A stretch of DNA of 64,000 bases from Bacteroidales bacterium (GCA_028709785.1 JAQUTK010000007.1:50469-114468); one strand, 5' to 3'; numbered from the stretch's first letter, positions 8,293-18,095 are shown. A program made the numbers and translations. The notes: generated by a model from the letters alone, not told the origin.

Positions 8293-9819
8293 ATGAATGA
8301 TTCAGAACAAATAGGTTTTGACAATGACAAATACCTTCAGGAACAGACCGCTGCAATCCTTGAGAGAGTAAGTAGGTTTAATGACAAGCTTTATCTGGAG
8401 TTTGGCGGAAAGATACTATACGACTATCATGCAGCAAGAGTTTTACCGGGTTTTGATCCAAACGTCAAAATGCGTCTTTTGCAACTTCTGAAAGACAAGA
8501 TTGAAGTTATCATGTGCATTCATGCAGGTGATATCGAAAGGAATAAAATCAGAGCTGATTTTGGAATTACCTATGATAAAGATGCGATCAAAAGTATCGA
8601 TGATTTAAAATGGTATGGCATCCATGTTGCCGGGGTTGTTATTACCCGATACAAAAATCAGCCTGCGGCAACCGCCTTTAAAAACAAACTGGAATTAAAG
8701 GGAATCAAGGTCTATCTGCATTATCCGACAAAAGGATATCCGGCAGATGTGGAGACTATTGTCAGCGATGAAGGATATGGAGCCAACGAATACATCAAAA
8801 CTGAAAAACCAATTGTTGTTGTTACTGGTCCCGGGCCTGGCAGTGGCAAACTGGCTACTTGTCTGTGTAACCTCTATCATGAACACAAACAGGGTATCAA
8901 GGCCGGATATGCTAAATTCGAAACCTTTCCTGTCTGGGATCTCCCCCTCAATCACATGGTCAATACAGCTTATGAAGCTGCCACTGCCGATTTGAGAGAT
9001 GTCAATATGATTGACACACATCATTTGAAAGCTTATGGCAAGGAAGTGGTGAATTACAATCGCGACATTGAAGCCTTCAACCTGCTCAGGCGCATTCTGG
9101 AAAAGATCACCGGAGGAGAATCAATGTATCGCTCCCCAACTGATATGGGGGTCAATCGTATCAGTTCAGGCATTATCAACGACAGTATTATAAAAGAAGC
9201 CTCTTTTCAGGAGATTATCCGAAGATACTTTAAGAGTGCATCGGAATATGCCATGGGGTTATCAGATAAAGGAACACTTACCCGATCACATGAAATAATG
9301 AAAAAGGTTGGCGCCAAAGAAGAAGATCGTAAAGTCGTGTTGCCTGCCAGAAATGCTGCTATTGAGGCTGAGAAAACAGGAAAAGGATATGGAGGTATCT
9401 ATTGTGGATCTGCGATTGAATTGCATGACGGAACAATCATTACCGGTAAGAACTCTCCTCTGCTCCATGCATCTTCCGCCCTTCTGTTAAATGCTGCGAA
9501 GCATCTGGCCGGACTCCCTGATACAATGATTCTTTTACCTGAGAGCATCATTGACTCAGTCACTCATCTCAAAAAAGAAATCCTGAACTTAAAGAAAGTC
9601 AGTCTGGATGTAGAGGAGACTCTGATCGCTTTAGCAATCAGCGCCACCACAAACCCTGCTGCTCAGATGGCATTGGAAAAATTGACCGAGTTACGTGGTT
9701 GTGAAATGCATTCCACTCATATCCCTACCGCGGGTGACGAAGCGGGTTTACGCAAACTGAAAGTGAACCTTACCTGCGATCCGGAATTCTCGAGCAAACG
9801 ACTTTTCATCAGTGAATAA
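8293..9819 (+). CDS. DUF1846 / UPF0371 family protein
   Basis: 508 residues, the usual length of this family, beginning with the family-typical I-G-F-D-N-D-K-Y-L-Q-E-Q-T and L-Y-L-E-F-G-G-K. Near residue 180 it has V-V-T-G-P-G-P-G-S-G-K-L-A-T, a P-loop-like turn that is a hallmark of DUF1846. A conserved region near 280-295 reads S-P-T-D-M-G-V-N. The family is cytoplasmic and its physiological role is not established. It is followed 15 bases later by a Nudix hydrolase, probably in one transcript. Confidence 0.9.
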   Translation: MNDSEQIGFDNDKYLQEQTAAILERVSRFNDKLYLEFGGKILYDYHAARVLPGFDPNVKMRLLQLLKDKIEVIMCIHAGDIERNKIRADFGITYDKDAIKSIDDLKWYGIHVAGVVITRYKNQPAATAFKNKLELKGIKVYLHYPTKGYPADVETIVSDEGYGANEYIKTEKPIVVVTGPGPGSGKLATCLCNLYHEHKQGIKAGYAKFETFPVWDLPLNHMVNTAYEAATADLRDVNMIDTHHLKAYGKEVVNYNRDIEAFNLLRRILEKITGGESMYRSPTDMGVNRISSGIINDSIIKEASFQEIIRRYFKSASEYAMGLSDKGTLTRSHEIMKKVGAKEEDRKVVLPARNAAIEAEKTGKGYGGIYCGSAIELHDGTIITGKNSPLLHASSALLLNAAKHLAGLPDTMILLPESIIDSVTHLKKEILNLKKVSLDVEETLIALAISATTNPAAQMALEKLTELRGCEMHSTHIPTAGDEAGLRKLKVNLTCDPEFSSKRLFISE

Positions 9820-9834
9820 AGTAAAAAGATAAGG

Positions 9835-10212
9835 ATGGAAGTAACCGCTGCAATCATTCGTAACAGACAAAACGAAATCCTTATTTGCCAACGACCTATC
9901 CAAAAGAATTGTGCCTTCCTCTGGGAATTTCCCGGAGGAAAGCTGGAACCGGGAGAATCATTGGAAGAGTGCCTGATCAGAGAGTGTCTGGAAGAGTTGG
10001 GTATTACAATAGCGATTGAAGGTAAATTTGCAGAAACAAACACGGACCATTCGAAAGGAACCATACATATCCACTTTTATACTTGTTCTTTCCAGTCTGG
10101 TACTTTGATTGCCAATGAGCATAATGACTGCAAATGGGTACTCCCGGAAGAGCTGAAAGAGTATCAGTTCTGTCCGGCAGATAAGATCATTGCTGACAGG
10201 ATACATTCCTGA
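9835..10212 (+). CDS. Nudix hydrolase, MutT/NTP pyrophosphohydrolase type
   Basis: 125 residues. The complete Nudix box runs from Gly35 to Ile57 (G-x5-E-x7-R-E-U-x-E-E-x-G-U), with the metal-binding R49-E50 and E53-E54. Length and the preceding W-E-F-P-G-G-K resemble MutT-type (d)NTP sanitising enzymes, which hydrolyse oxidised dGTP. The substrate is inferred from this likeness only. The start has a purine-rich AAGGA-like stretch immediately before the ATG. It lies 15 bases after the DUF1846 stop codon. Confidence 0.9.
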   Translation: MEVTAAIIRNRQNEILICQRPIQKNCAFLWEFPGGKLEPGESLEECLIRECLEELGITIAIEGKFAETNTDHSKGTIHIHFYTCSFQSGTLIANEHNDCKWVLPEELKEYQFCPADKIIADRIHS

Positions 10213-10372
10213 AACAGGACGTTTCCAGCGATTTACTCGTTCTATCAGGAGAGAAGTCATTCCAAGAAAACCTGCGACTATTCTTCGGTAAGCAGATGAC
10301 TTTATTCTTTTTGCATTTGAAGAAAAAAGAATAAATATCCACACAAAATGGCAAGCACTATTAAATAATAGT

Positions 10373-10380
10373 TATTTTTG
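10373..10380 (+). promoter_or_regulatory. -7 promoter element of the GH28 gene
   Basis: TATTTTTG lies 27 bases upstream of the ATG at 10408. It rules out the TTG at 10378 that extends the reading frame upstream. Confidence 0.6.
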
Positions 10381-10407
10381 CTCCATTCAATAACTTATCT
10401 CTACTAT

Positions 10408-11976
10408 ATGAAAACACAAAACAACAAAGCGATTCTCAGGGCGACGAAGCTTTTTCTCTTCTCTGTAGCCGTTGGTTTATTTTCGACCTTCAACGTCGAT
10501 CAGATAATGGCTGCCAGTTCAGAGATCATTTTCAATGTCCGGACGTATGGTGCAGTCGGCGATGGTAAAAATCTGGATAGTCCGGCGATTGATAAAGCGA
10601 TCGATGCTGCTGCCAAAGCCGGTGGCGGCACGGTATTGGTACCTGCCGGTATCTATCTGAGTGGATCAATTCATTTGCAGAGTAACATCCATTTGGTGAT
10701 CGATGTGGGCGCCACCATACTGGGAGCTCCGCAAAAGATGAATGCATACGACGAGACCGAACCTTTTCCAGGTACTGCCTATCAGGATGGCGGTCACACC
10801 TATTTTCATAACAGCCTTATCTGGGGTGAAAATCTAACGAATGTTTTTATCACCGGCAACGGAATGATCGATGGTGGCGGATTGGAACGGAATGACGGTA
10901 TTCTGGATCGTATGTGCCATTATGATCATTGGCAGAAACCGGATAGTACTTTAGCAGCACCCGTGCGATTAGGCAATAAAGCCATCGCACTTAAGCTCTG
11001 TAAAAATGTGCTGATCCGTGATATTACCATCTATCACGGTGGCCATTTCGCAATACTCCTCACCGGATGCGACAATAACACGATTGACAATGTAACAATG
11101 GACACCAACCGCGATGGTATTGATATAGACTGTTGTCGCAATACAATGGTATCAAACTGTCGCATCAACTCACCGGGAGATGACGGACTTTGCCTCAAGA
11201 GTTCCTATGCACTCGGAGAAGCGCGGATTACGGAGAATCTGACGATTGTGAACTGTCAGGTTTCCGGTTTTAAGGAGGGCACCTTACTGGACGGGACGAT
11301 GGTGCCCGATTCTTATGCCCAGGGGCGCATTAAGTTCGGCACAGAAGCCAGCGGAGGCTTCCGCAACTGTACGGTCACCAACTGTACCTTTCGCCATTGC
11401 TGGGGACTTGCACTTGAGGAAGTGGACGGCGGTATCATGGAAGATATCACAATCAGTAATATCACAATGATTGACATTGTAAGGTGTCCTATTTATATCA
11501 CGACAGGTGCCCGCAACCGCACTCCGAATCTCACTACCCCCAGCCGTTTGAAAAATGTTATTATTTCAAACATCATTGCCTCAGGAATTACTAAAGAGAG
11601 TGGCATTCAGATCACGGGGTTGCCAAACGTTCCTATCGAGGATGTACGTCTGGACAATATCCGACTCATCTTTCAGGGAGGCGGCACAAAGGAACAAAGT
11701 GCCATTGTACCAAAAGAACTGGGCACCGGCTATCCCGAGCCGAAAGAGACAATGCCTTCCTACGGAATCTTTGCCCGCCATGTCAAAAACCTTGAACTGT
11801 CTAATATAAAAACAAGTTTCATGACAGATGATCTGCGTCCGGCAGCCCTGTTTACGGATATCGACGGACTGGAGATTGATAACTTCAAACCACAAGTTGC
11901 TAATGGAGTTCGTGCTGCAGAATTTGCGAAAGATGTAAAGAATCTGATCGTTCGTGACTCACCACTGATCAAATAA
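10408..11976 (+). CDS. Glycoside hydrolase family 28 (polygalacturonase-like), secreted
   Basis: 522 residues from ATG 10408. A hydrophobic N-terminus ending near D-Q-I-M-A-A-S indicates export. The mature protein opens with the parallel-beta-helix lead N-V-R-T-Y-G-A-V-G-D-G, typical of pectin-lyase-fold GH28 enzymes. The catalytic region has N-R-D-G-I-D and P-G-D-D-G-L-C-L-K-S, supplying the expected Asp residues, and later G-R-I-K-F-G-T, which resembles the GH28 R-I-K motif. Such enzymes cleave galacturonide or rhamnogalacturonide linkages in pectin; the exact substrate is inferred. It is a single-gene unit ending in a strong terminator. Confidence 0.87.
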   Translation: MKTQNNKAILRATKLFLFSVAVGLFSTFNVDQIMAASSEIIFNVRTYGAVGDGKNLDSPAIDKAIDAAAKAGGGTVLVPAGIYLSGSIHLQSNIHLVIDVGATILGAPQKMNAYDETEPFPGTAYQDGGHTYFHNSLIWGENLTNVFITGNGMIDGGGLERNDGILDRMCHYDHWQKPDSTLAAPVRLGNKAIALKLCKNVLIRDITIYHGGHFAILLTGCDNNTIDNVTMDTNRDGIDIDCCRNTMVSNCRINSPGDDGLCLKSSYALGEARITENLTIVNCQVSGFKEGTLLDGTMVPDSYAQGRIKFGTEASGGFRNCTVTNCTFRHCWGLALEEVDGGIMEDITISNITMIDIVRCPIYITTGARNRTPNLTTPSRLKNVIISNIIASGITKESGIQITGLPNVPIEDVRLDNIRLIFQGGGTKEQSAIVPKELGTGYPEPKETMPSYGIFARHVKNLELSNIKTSFMTDDLRPAALFTDIDGLEIDNFKPQVANGVRAAEFAKDVKNLIVRDSPLIK

Positions 11977-12019
11977 AAGAGGTAACGGAAACGTACTTCA
12001 AATCACAATCGTTGATATA

Positions 12020-12059
12020 AAAAGAGAAAGCGTGCCGGCAATGGCACGCTTTCTCTTTT
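12020..12059. terminator. Bidirectional terminator between GH28 and the GH2 gene
   Basis: A perfect 17-bp stem (12020-12036 with 12043-12059) closes on the loop GGCAAT. Its outer arms are A-rich and T-rich, so it gives a T-run on either strand. It separates convergent genes. Confidence 0.92.
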
Positions 12060-12076
12060 TAAGTCTGTAATTTTGA

Positions 12077-15000
12077 CTATTCTGCAAGAATCGTGATTTC
12101 TGCTCCCGTTGCAAAGTCTTGTCCCGTTTGTTCTGACAGTGCTGTAAAGCGGATATATCGCGCCTTTACCGGTTTATCAAATGTCACTTTCTTCTCCTTC
12201 TTATTTCGTGCGAATGATCCTTTGAAAACAGATTCGCCCCAGTTCTTTCCATCCTGGCTTACATGAATGGAAAAATCCTTCACATCCCCATTGGATCCTT
12301 CCTGACGTGGCAGGTAGGTGAAGCCTTTAATCGTTTTGACTTCGCCTGCATCCAGATCTACCCAGTGCGGATATTTAGCCACTGTAACAGAATACATTGT
12401 ATGCCAGATGGTATTTGGATCGCCATCAGTCAGATTAACAGCATCCCCTTCTCCAGCTTCCTGACTACTTGCAAATACAACGGTGGTTTGAATACCTTCA
12501 ATCTTTGGGAAAGATATCGTTGTTTTCATTTGAGGAGTCTCTTTAAACCAAGCACTCACACTACCACCATCGCGCAATGGAATCACTTGCGAATAGTCCT
12601 TCGATATCCCTTTATTTATACTATAACAGATCACGGCACCCTCCTTTTTTGAAGATATTGTCACTTCACCCGCACGGTTGCGGGTGATGGAAACCGGCAC
12701 ATCTCCTGAAGGTGCAACATTTGCTATTTTTGTCAGGTCGTTACCAGCAGGACGAATAATGAAACCCATCATATGCGCTTCGGCTTTGATTTGATCTAGC
12801 GGTAGAGGACCACCTTGACCGCAGCTGTTTCCTCCCAGTCCGGTTACTCCTAAATCCAGATGCAGATAGGTATCTCCTGCTTTCGGCAATTGATATGGAT
12901 GAGGAGCCAAGGTCAGATCCATAGCTGAATATTGGAGTGCTGATATTGACAGGCTTTCTGTTGCCACAAATACGGCACCGTTACCACTCTTGTCAGTCAA
13001 AGCACACCAACGTACATCTTCATGATTACCCATATTCTGCGGCTTTGGAAAGTTGACAAATTCCTTTTCCACTGTACTCTGATGCTGTTCAATAAACTGA
13101 CCGGACTTACGATCTGCATAATTGTCAATGGGTCCACGACCATAATAGCTCAACTCAGAATATTTCTGAGGTACTTTCATGACATATCCCAAACGAGGTA
13201 ATATCAACGCATCCTGAGTGGATGTAATGCTAGCCTCCAACTCAACAGAGCCATCTTGATAGATGGTAAAGATCTGGTTGGTAGTAAACTTGAAATCATT
13301 CTCTCCAAACACTTTGTCCGTTAGTTCTTCCACACTATTTTTGCCTGAACTTGTACCACCAAGGATACGAGCAGCATTGGGAGCCTGCGACTCAACAGTG
13401 AAAGAAGCTACAACAGTGCCATCCGCTTTTTTCAAGAAATTACTGCTTATTGCCTTGTGCTTCAAATTATGCAATCCACGCTCAAACCATTGCGAATAAA
13501 ACCAGTTATCATTATTGACAAAGGCACGCAGAGCATCCAGTTTAGGTCCGTTGCCCGGAGTTATTACTGTCTCTTTACCATAAGTCAGACTATATAGTGT
13601 GCCCGATGCCATATCAAACTCAGCCACAAAGCCCTCTCCTTTAACCGACTTAATAGAAGGAGAAGTCTCCTCTACTTCCAGTTTCCCTGTTGAAGATGCC
13701 TTGGCAACAGTAGCAATTGTTGGACGTGCTGTAGCTTCTTTGACCATAATCTGCTCTTCTGCCTGAACGAAATCTTTCTGAGCCCAAGGCATATCGTCTT
13801 TCAACAAGAATTGCAGTTTGACGAAATACTCTGAAGATTCTTTCAAAGCATCCATCTTATATGGAACTTTCACCATAGTTTTGGTGCGTGGAGCTACTGA
13901 TCCCATATTGAGAGTACCGGCCTCTACTTCTTTTCCATTTTCATACAAGGACCAACGAAGGGTGTACTCTGAAAGATCTTTGAAATAGTATTTATTAAAT
14001 ATCTCAAAGGATCCGTCTTTAACACTGACTGGATTTACTCCAATATGCTGATAGACCTTTTTTACTTCATAATATTGCGGCTTAGGTTCGAGATCTCCAA
14101 AGATAATACCGTTCATCACAAACTGTCCGTCGTTTGGTGTATCGCCAAAGTCCCCACCATAAGCAAGATAACGTTCTCCTGTCACCTTATCGTAGTTATA
14201 CATGGATTGATCCACCCAATCCCAAATGGCTCCACCACAGAAGAAATTGGTCGATTCAATCGCATTCCAGTAATCAATCAAGTTGCCGCAGGCATTACCC
14301 ATTGAGTGTGCATATTCAGAGACATGGAACGGATATTTTATCGGGTAAGTACCCTTTACAGCACCCTGTATCCAACCAATAGATGGATATTGGTTGGATC
14401 CCATATCCACGATGTCATTGTTGCGCTCATACTGAACCGGACGGGAAGTATCGACTGTTTTTATAGCATCATAAGCGGCGACAAAGTTTGGACCGGGACC
14501 GGCTTCATTACCCAGCGACCAGATGACAATAGATGGATTGTTTATATTGCTGTGTACCATTTCCATTACACGTGCCACATGAGCCGCTTTCCACTCAACA
14601 GGATGGGACAAAGATGCCTCCCCGTAGTAATACTCATGAGACTCGATATTTGCTTCATCCTCCAGATAAATGCCGTACTTATTGCATAAGAAATACCAGT
14701 ATGGATCATCGTTATAGTGAGAGTTACGGACATGATTGATATTCGCACGTTTCATGAGCATGATTTCTTTTTCCATCATTGTGCGGGTAAGGGCATGACC
14801 TGTTTCCGGATTAGTCTCATGACGGTTTACACCTTTCAACTTGGCTGTTTTACCATTGATATAATAATATCTGCCGGCAAGTCCAAACTCATCATCTTCC
14901 GCTTTTGTATCTTTAATTTCCACTTTTCGAAAACCGACGATAGTAGAAACAGTTTCAATCGTTTTATCCTTTTTATCTTTCAATTCTGCAATAAGCGTGT

Positions 15001-16105
15001 AACGATATGGCTTTTCTGCAGACCATTTATTGGGCTTTTGAACCTTCATGACAACTTTTTGAGCTTGTGCAGTCTGACCGGACAGAACCTGATCAATCAC
15101 TGCAGTAGTTGTCATATTGGTGACCTCAGTGTTCTCGTCGGAATATAGTTTGTTTGCATATAAGGTATAAACCATTTTATAACCTTTTGCCTTGTTCTTT
15201 GCAAGATTACGGATATCAGCATCAATCGTCAAAGTACCGTTCATATAGGTTTCATCCAGATCAGGGATCACATTCAAATCGCGCACATGTACTTTTGGCA
15301 CAGAATGTAACCCTACTGTACGAAAGATACCGGGCAGACGAAACATGTCCTGCGCTTCCAGAAAAGAACCGTCCGAACTACGATAGACTTCGGCAGCAAC
15401 GACATTCTTTCCTTTTTGCAGATATCCGGTAATATTGAAGCTCGCCGTATTGCGGGAGTTTTTAGAAAATCCGACATACTTTCCATTGATCCATAAATAG
15501 AAGAAAGAATCAACTCCTTCAAAATCAATGAACACTTCACGTCCGTCCCACGTTGCTGGAATTTCAAAATCACGACGGTATGAGCCCACTTCGTTCCGAT
15601 AGGTATATGTAGTCCATTTTTCAGGTGGTGTACGCATCACTCCGCCTCTCCAATCATCCACCGCAACACGATGTTGAAAGATGACAGGTTGATTGACATA
15701 GATGGGCACGCCATATTTTAAGTCGCCATTCTTCTGAACGCCATAAATGTTCCAACTGGATGGTACTGGTATGATATCCCATGAAGAGACGTCAAACGTT
15801 GTTTCATAAAAGTTCTTGGGACGTAAGTCCGGTGACTTCACCCAGTTAAACTTCCATTCGCCGTTTAATGATTGCCAGTAAGCCGAATTTTCAGGCAATA
15901 CTTTACGCGCATTTTCGACGTTCTCAAAGGAGAAGAACCAGGCACGAGGCTGTTCCTTGTTTAAGGCCAGATTTTCGGGAGATTCCCATTCATTTCCTAC
16001 CGGTGCATTGACTGACGCATAACTAAATCCCTGTAATACAGGTTTTGATGCAAAGCTTTGTGTTATTAGACAACACAGACAGAGAGCTAAGATACTTTTT
16101 CTCAT
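12077..16105 (-). CDS. Large GH2 beta-galactosidase (LacZ type) with a C-terminal discoidin-like domain
   Basis: 1342 residues with a signal peptide. Domain order: GH2 sugar-binding domain, Ig-like domain, TIM barrel, second Ig-like (DUF4981-type) region, beta-galactosidase small-chain domain, then about 140 residues resembling an F5/8 type C (discoidin) carbohydrate-binding domain (near the end: Y-I-R-F-T-A-L-S). The acid/base Glu is about residue 534 in W-S-L-G-N-E-A-G, and the nucleophile Glu about 597 in S-E-Y-A-H-S-M-G-N, as in E. coli LacZ. It is about 300 residues longer than LacZ because of the signal peptide and discoidin end. It probably removes terminal beta-galactose from surface or host glycans. 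Confidence 0.93.
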   Translation of the reverse strand: MRKSILALCLCCLITQSFASKPVLQGFSYASVNAPVGNEWESPENLALNKEQPRAWFFSFENVENARKVLPENSAYWQSLNGEWKFNWVKSPDLRPKNFYETTFDVSSWDIIPVPSSWNIYGVQKNGDLKYGVPIYVNQPVIFQHRVAVDDWRGGVMRTPPEKWTTYTYRNEVGSYRRDFEIPATWDGREVFIDFEGVDSFFYLWINGKYVGFSKNSRNTASFNITGYLQKGKNVVAAEVYRSSDGSFLEAQDMFRLPGIFRTVGLHSVPKVHVRDLNVIPDLDETYMNGTLTIDADIRNLAKNKAKGYKMVYTLYANKLYSDENTEVTNMTTTAVIDQVLSGQTAQAQKVVMKVQKPNKWSAEKPYRYTLIAELKDKKDKTIETVSTIVGFRKVEIKDTKAEDDEFGLAGRYYYINGKTAKLKGVNRHETNPETGHALTRTMMEKEIMLMKRANINHVRNSHYNDDPYWYFLCNKYGIYLEDEANIESHEYYYGEASLSHPVEWKAAHVARVMEMVHSNINNPSIVIWSLGNEAGPGPNFVAAYDAIKTVDTSRPVQYERNNDIVDMGSNQYPSIGWIQGAVKGTYPIKYPFHVSEYAHSMGNACGNLIDYWNAIESTNFFCGGAIWDWVDQSMYNYDKVTGERYLAYGGDFGDTPNDGQFVMNGIIFGDLEPKPQYYEVKKVYQHIGVNPVSVKDGSFEIFNKYYFKDLSEYTLRWSLYENGKEVEAGTLNMGSVAPRTKTMVKVPYKMDALKESSEYFVKLQFLLKDDMPWAQKDFVQAEEQIMVKEATARPTIATVAKASSTGKLEVEETSPSIKSVKGEGFVAEFDMASGTLYSLTYGKETVITPGNGPKLDALRAFVNNDNWFYSQWFERGLHNLKHKAISSNFLKKADGTVVASFTVESQAPNAARILGGTSSGKNSVEELTDKVFGENDFKFTTNQIFTIYQDGSVELEASITSTQDALILPRLGYVMKVPQKYSELSYYGRGPIDNYADRKSGQFIEQHQSTVEKEFVNFPKPQNMGNHEDVRWCALTDKSGNGAVFVATESLSISALQYSAMDLTLAPHPYQLPKAGDTYLHLDLGVTGLGGNSCGQGGPLPLDQIKAEAHMMGFIIRPAGNDLTKIANVAPSGDVPVSITRNRAGEVTISSKKEGAVICYSINKGISKDYSQVIPLRDGGSVSAWFKETPQMKTTISFPKIEGIQTTVVFASSQEAGEGDAVNLTDGDPNTIWHTMYSVTVAKYPHWVDLDAGEVKTIKGFTYLPRQEGSNGDVKDFSIHVSQDGKNWGESVFKGSFARNKKEKKVTFDKPVKARYIRFTALSEQTGQDFATGAEITILAE

Positions 16106-16172
16106 AGTTTGTAATTAGTGGTTTCTTTCATATTATTGAGGTCTTCACTTCTGACTTCACAACCTTACTTAC

Positions 16173-16202
16173 TGCAAAGAAGATCAGACTATTGCAAAGA
16201 AG
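16173..16202. repeat. 10-base direct repeat, 20-base period, upstream of the GH2 gene
   Basis: TGCAAAGAAG occurs at 16173-16182 and again at 16193-16202, exactly 20 bases apart (about two helical turns). It lies 68-97 bases upstream of the GH2 ATG. The spacing suggests an operator for a regulator that contacts one face of the DNA. Confidence 0.5.
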
Positions 16203-16526
16203 CTTCAAAATTACAACAATAATTCAATTACACGATCATTTTGCTTTCGTTTATGCTTGTTTAAGAAAGGTGTCTGTTACACTTACGTTCTGTATGTTGT
16301 ATCATTGAAGCAGTTGATCACTATTTATTAAGTTTTGCGAAGCATTAAAGGGGCTTAATCTCGAAAGCAGCAGTCAGTAAGAATTTCAAACTTTATCCGT
16401 ATCACTGGATAATTCAAACAGAAAAAGACAAGCTTACAATTTATTCATCTATCCGAATTACTGAGTTGAACCATATTCCGCATTATAATTATCAAAATCA
16501 ATTGTATTCATTACTAAGATTTCTAT

Positions 16527-16534
16527 TATATTTG
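16527..16534 (+). promoter_or_regulatory. -7 promoter element upstream of the outer-membrane protein gene
   Basis: TATATTTG with ATTG about 22 bases upstream (16501-16504). It predicts a 5' leader of about 285 bases before the ATG at 16826. Confidence 0.5.
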
Positions 16535-16825
16535 CGGTCTAAAAAACAAAGAGATCATTATGAGTAACAAAAGATGCCTATACAAGCCACCATCGAATGT
16601 TGTATATCTCTGTCTTTGAATGTAATGTAGAAAATGAAGGAAACGATTTGGTTACAAAAGAATAAAACAACGCTACTGAATGAAACAGACAAGAGGGCAA
16701 CCAGATATTGACATAGACTGAAATGCGTCAATAGTAAGAAGATGAAGAATAAACCGGAGACCAGCAACCGAAAAAACGGGGCGTAACTGAAAAGCCTGAC
16801 GAGTAAGAAAACAAAACAGAAAAAA

Positions 16826-17581
16826 ATGAGGAAATATTTAGCGTTACTTTTATTTGTATTTATTGCAACAGCATCATTTGGACAAAACAATTACCAAGAT
16901 GTTGTGTATTTAAAAAACGGAAGCATTATTCGTGGGGTGATTATCGAACAAGTAATAAACAAGTCAGTCAAAATAGAGACAGCAGACAAAAGCGTTTTTT
17001 TCTACCAAATGGATGAGATTGAAAAAATAACAAAAGAAAGTCCTGTTCAAAGTAAAACGGCTAATAATCAGAATAAGAGAAAAGGATATATCGGACTTTC
17101 AATGGGGCCATCCATGCCGCTAGGTGACTTTGCAGATAAATCAAATGGTGCAGCTAAAACCGGTATGCAACTAAATCTGATAAACTACGGCTATCTTTAT
17201 TCAAAAAACGTTGGAATAGCAGCAATGTGGTTTGGTGCTTCTCACCCAATCGATTTAAAAGGTATAGATCCATGGTCCTGTGGCGGTGTGATGGTAGGAC
17301 CCTTGTTTTCCTTTCCGGTATCCGAAAAAGTAGACTGGGATATTAAACCTATGTTAGGCTATTCTGTTACATCTCTTCCTGATCTGGGTTCGGGAACAGA
17401 GGATGCAGCCTCATTTGCGTTTAACCTTGGCGCCCAAATACGGTTCCATGTTAGTAACAACTTCTCTTTGTTGTTGAGTGCTGACTATTTCTCGACAAAA
17501 GCAAAATTTACAGATTATCGTATTGAACAAAAGATTAATACCCTCTCTTTTGGATTTGGAGTTGCATATCGCTTAAAATAA
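16826..17581 (+). CDS. Outer-membrane beta-barrel protein
   Basis: 251 residues with a signal peptide ending near S-F-G-Q. After it comes D-V-V-Y-L-K-N-G-S-I-I-R-G, a short N-terminal motif common in Bacteroidetes surface proteins, then about 160 residues of alternating hydrophobic and polar residues with glycine turns. It ends in an aromatic-rich strand (F-G-F-G-V-A-Y-R-L-K), as in small outer-membrane barrels. The ligand or function is unknown. It has a long leader and stands alone. Confidence 0.72.
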   Translation: MRKYLALLLFVFIATASFGQNNYQDVVYLKNGSIIRGVIIEQVINKSVKIETADKSVFFYQMDEIEKITKESPVQSKTANNQNKRKGYIGLSMGPSMPLGDFADKSNGAAKTGMQLNLINYGYLYSKNVGIAAMWFGASHPIDLKGIDPWSCGGVMVGPLFSFPVSEKVDWDIKPMLGYSVTSLPDLGSGTEDAASFAFNLGAQIRFHVSNNFSLLLSADYFSTKAKFTDYRIEQKINTLSFGFGVAYRLK

Positions 17582-17667
17582 ACTCATATTATTGATAAAT
17601 AGCAAGTTACAAATATGTCTTATACTGAAAAAAGTTTACACTTTCCCAATTGTAAATTTTTTAAAAC

Positions 17668-17880
17668 ATGAAGAAAAGTAAAGGAGTTACGGATGATTTT
17701 CGCTTCCAAATCATCCAGGAATATTTAGCTGGTGCTAGCAAATATTCGTTAAAGAAGAAGTATAATTTGTGTGATTGTGCACGTATTCGTCAATGGATGA
17801 TTAAGTTTGGGATTGAAGATTTTCGATGTGGACGGAACATCAAAATCGGTGTTTTAGAACAATTTGGCTTCACTTCCTAT
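17668..17880 (+). pseudogene. Transposase OrfA remnant (N-terminal helix-turn-helix only)
   Basis: From ATG 17668, the first about 55 residues resemble the helix-turn-helix start of IS3-like transposase OrfA: V-T-D-D-F-R-F-Q-I-I-Q-E-Y-L-A-G, then K-K-K-Y-N-L, then I-R-Q-W-M-I-K-F-G. Beyond about residue 60 the likeness ends, and the frame stays open by chance to 18084. Its last part contains the promoter of the sialidase gene, so that part is not coding. No OrfB and no clear terminal repeats remain. Identification by motif likeness only. Confidence 0.5.
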
Positions 17881-17990
17881 CGTTATCAAATTCACTGTAA
17901 AGTGAGAAACTTACATCGGGTATGGATGAATTTTTCAATGACAAAGAAGAATGAGAAGAGCACCCATCTTGTCACTTCTTACATAAATAG

Positions 17991-18022
17991 TTTGTTTGGA
18001 ATTCTCTTTTTTCATATCTTTG
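17991..18022 (+). promoter_or_regulatory. Promoter of the sialidase gene
   Basis: TTTG (17991-17994), 20 bases, TATCTTTG (18015-18022): a full match to the Bacteroidetes promoter, with a predicted start near 18029 and a leader of about 67 bases. It sits in the tail of the transposase-like frame. Confidence 0.75.
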
Positions 18023-18095
18023 AAAGATCAGATTGTTTATTACCAGATTGGAGACCACTTCGCTGGTTATTGTTATTAATTTAATACTTCACCCT

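Larger units (their letters stand above)
16106..16825. other. 720-base intergenic region between divergent GH2 and outer-membrane protein genes
   Basis: No convincing protein-coding gene. It holds the upstream region of the GH2 gene (a possible minus-strand -7 element TAATTTTG at 16206-16213 and a 10-base direct repeat) and the promoter plus long leader of the gene at 16826. The leader (about 16541-16825) is purine-rich on the plus strand and has several short ATG-initiated frames of 19-25 codons, none with clear coding character. Confidence 0.6.

Noticed and set aside
16558..16890. A 110-codon hydrophobic frame on the minus strand
   Set aside because: It is antisense to the purine-rich leader and signal peptide of the outer-membrane protein gene; its hydrophobicity follows from that base bias, and it lacks a promoter.
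17881..18084. The second half of the 138-codon transposase-like frame as coding
   Set aside because: It contains the full sialidase promoter and loses all likeness to transposases.
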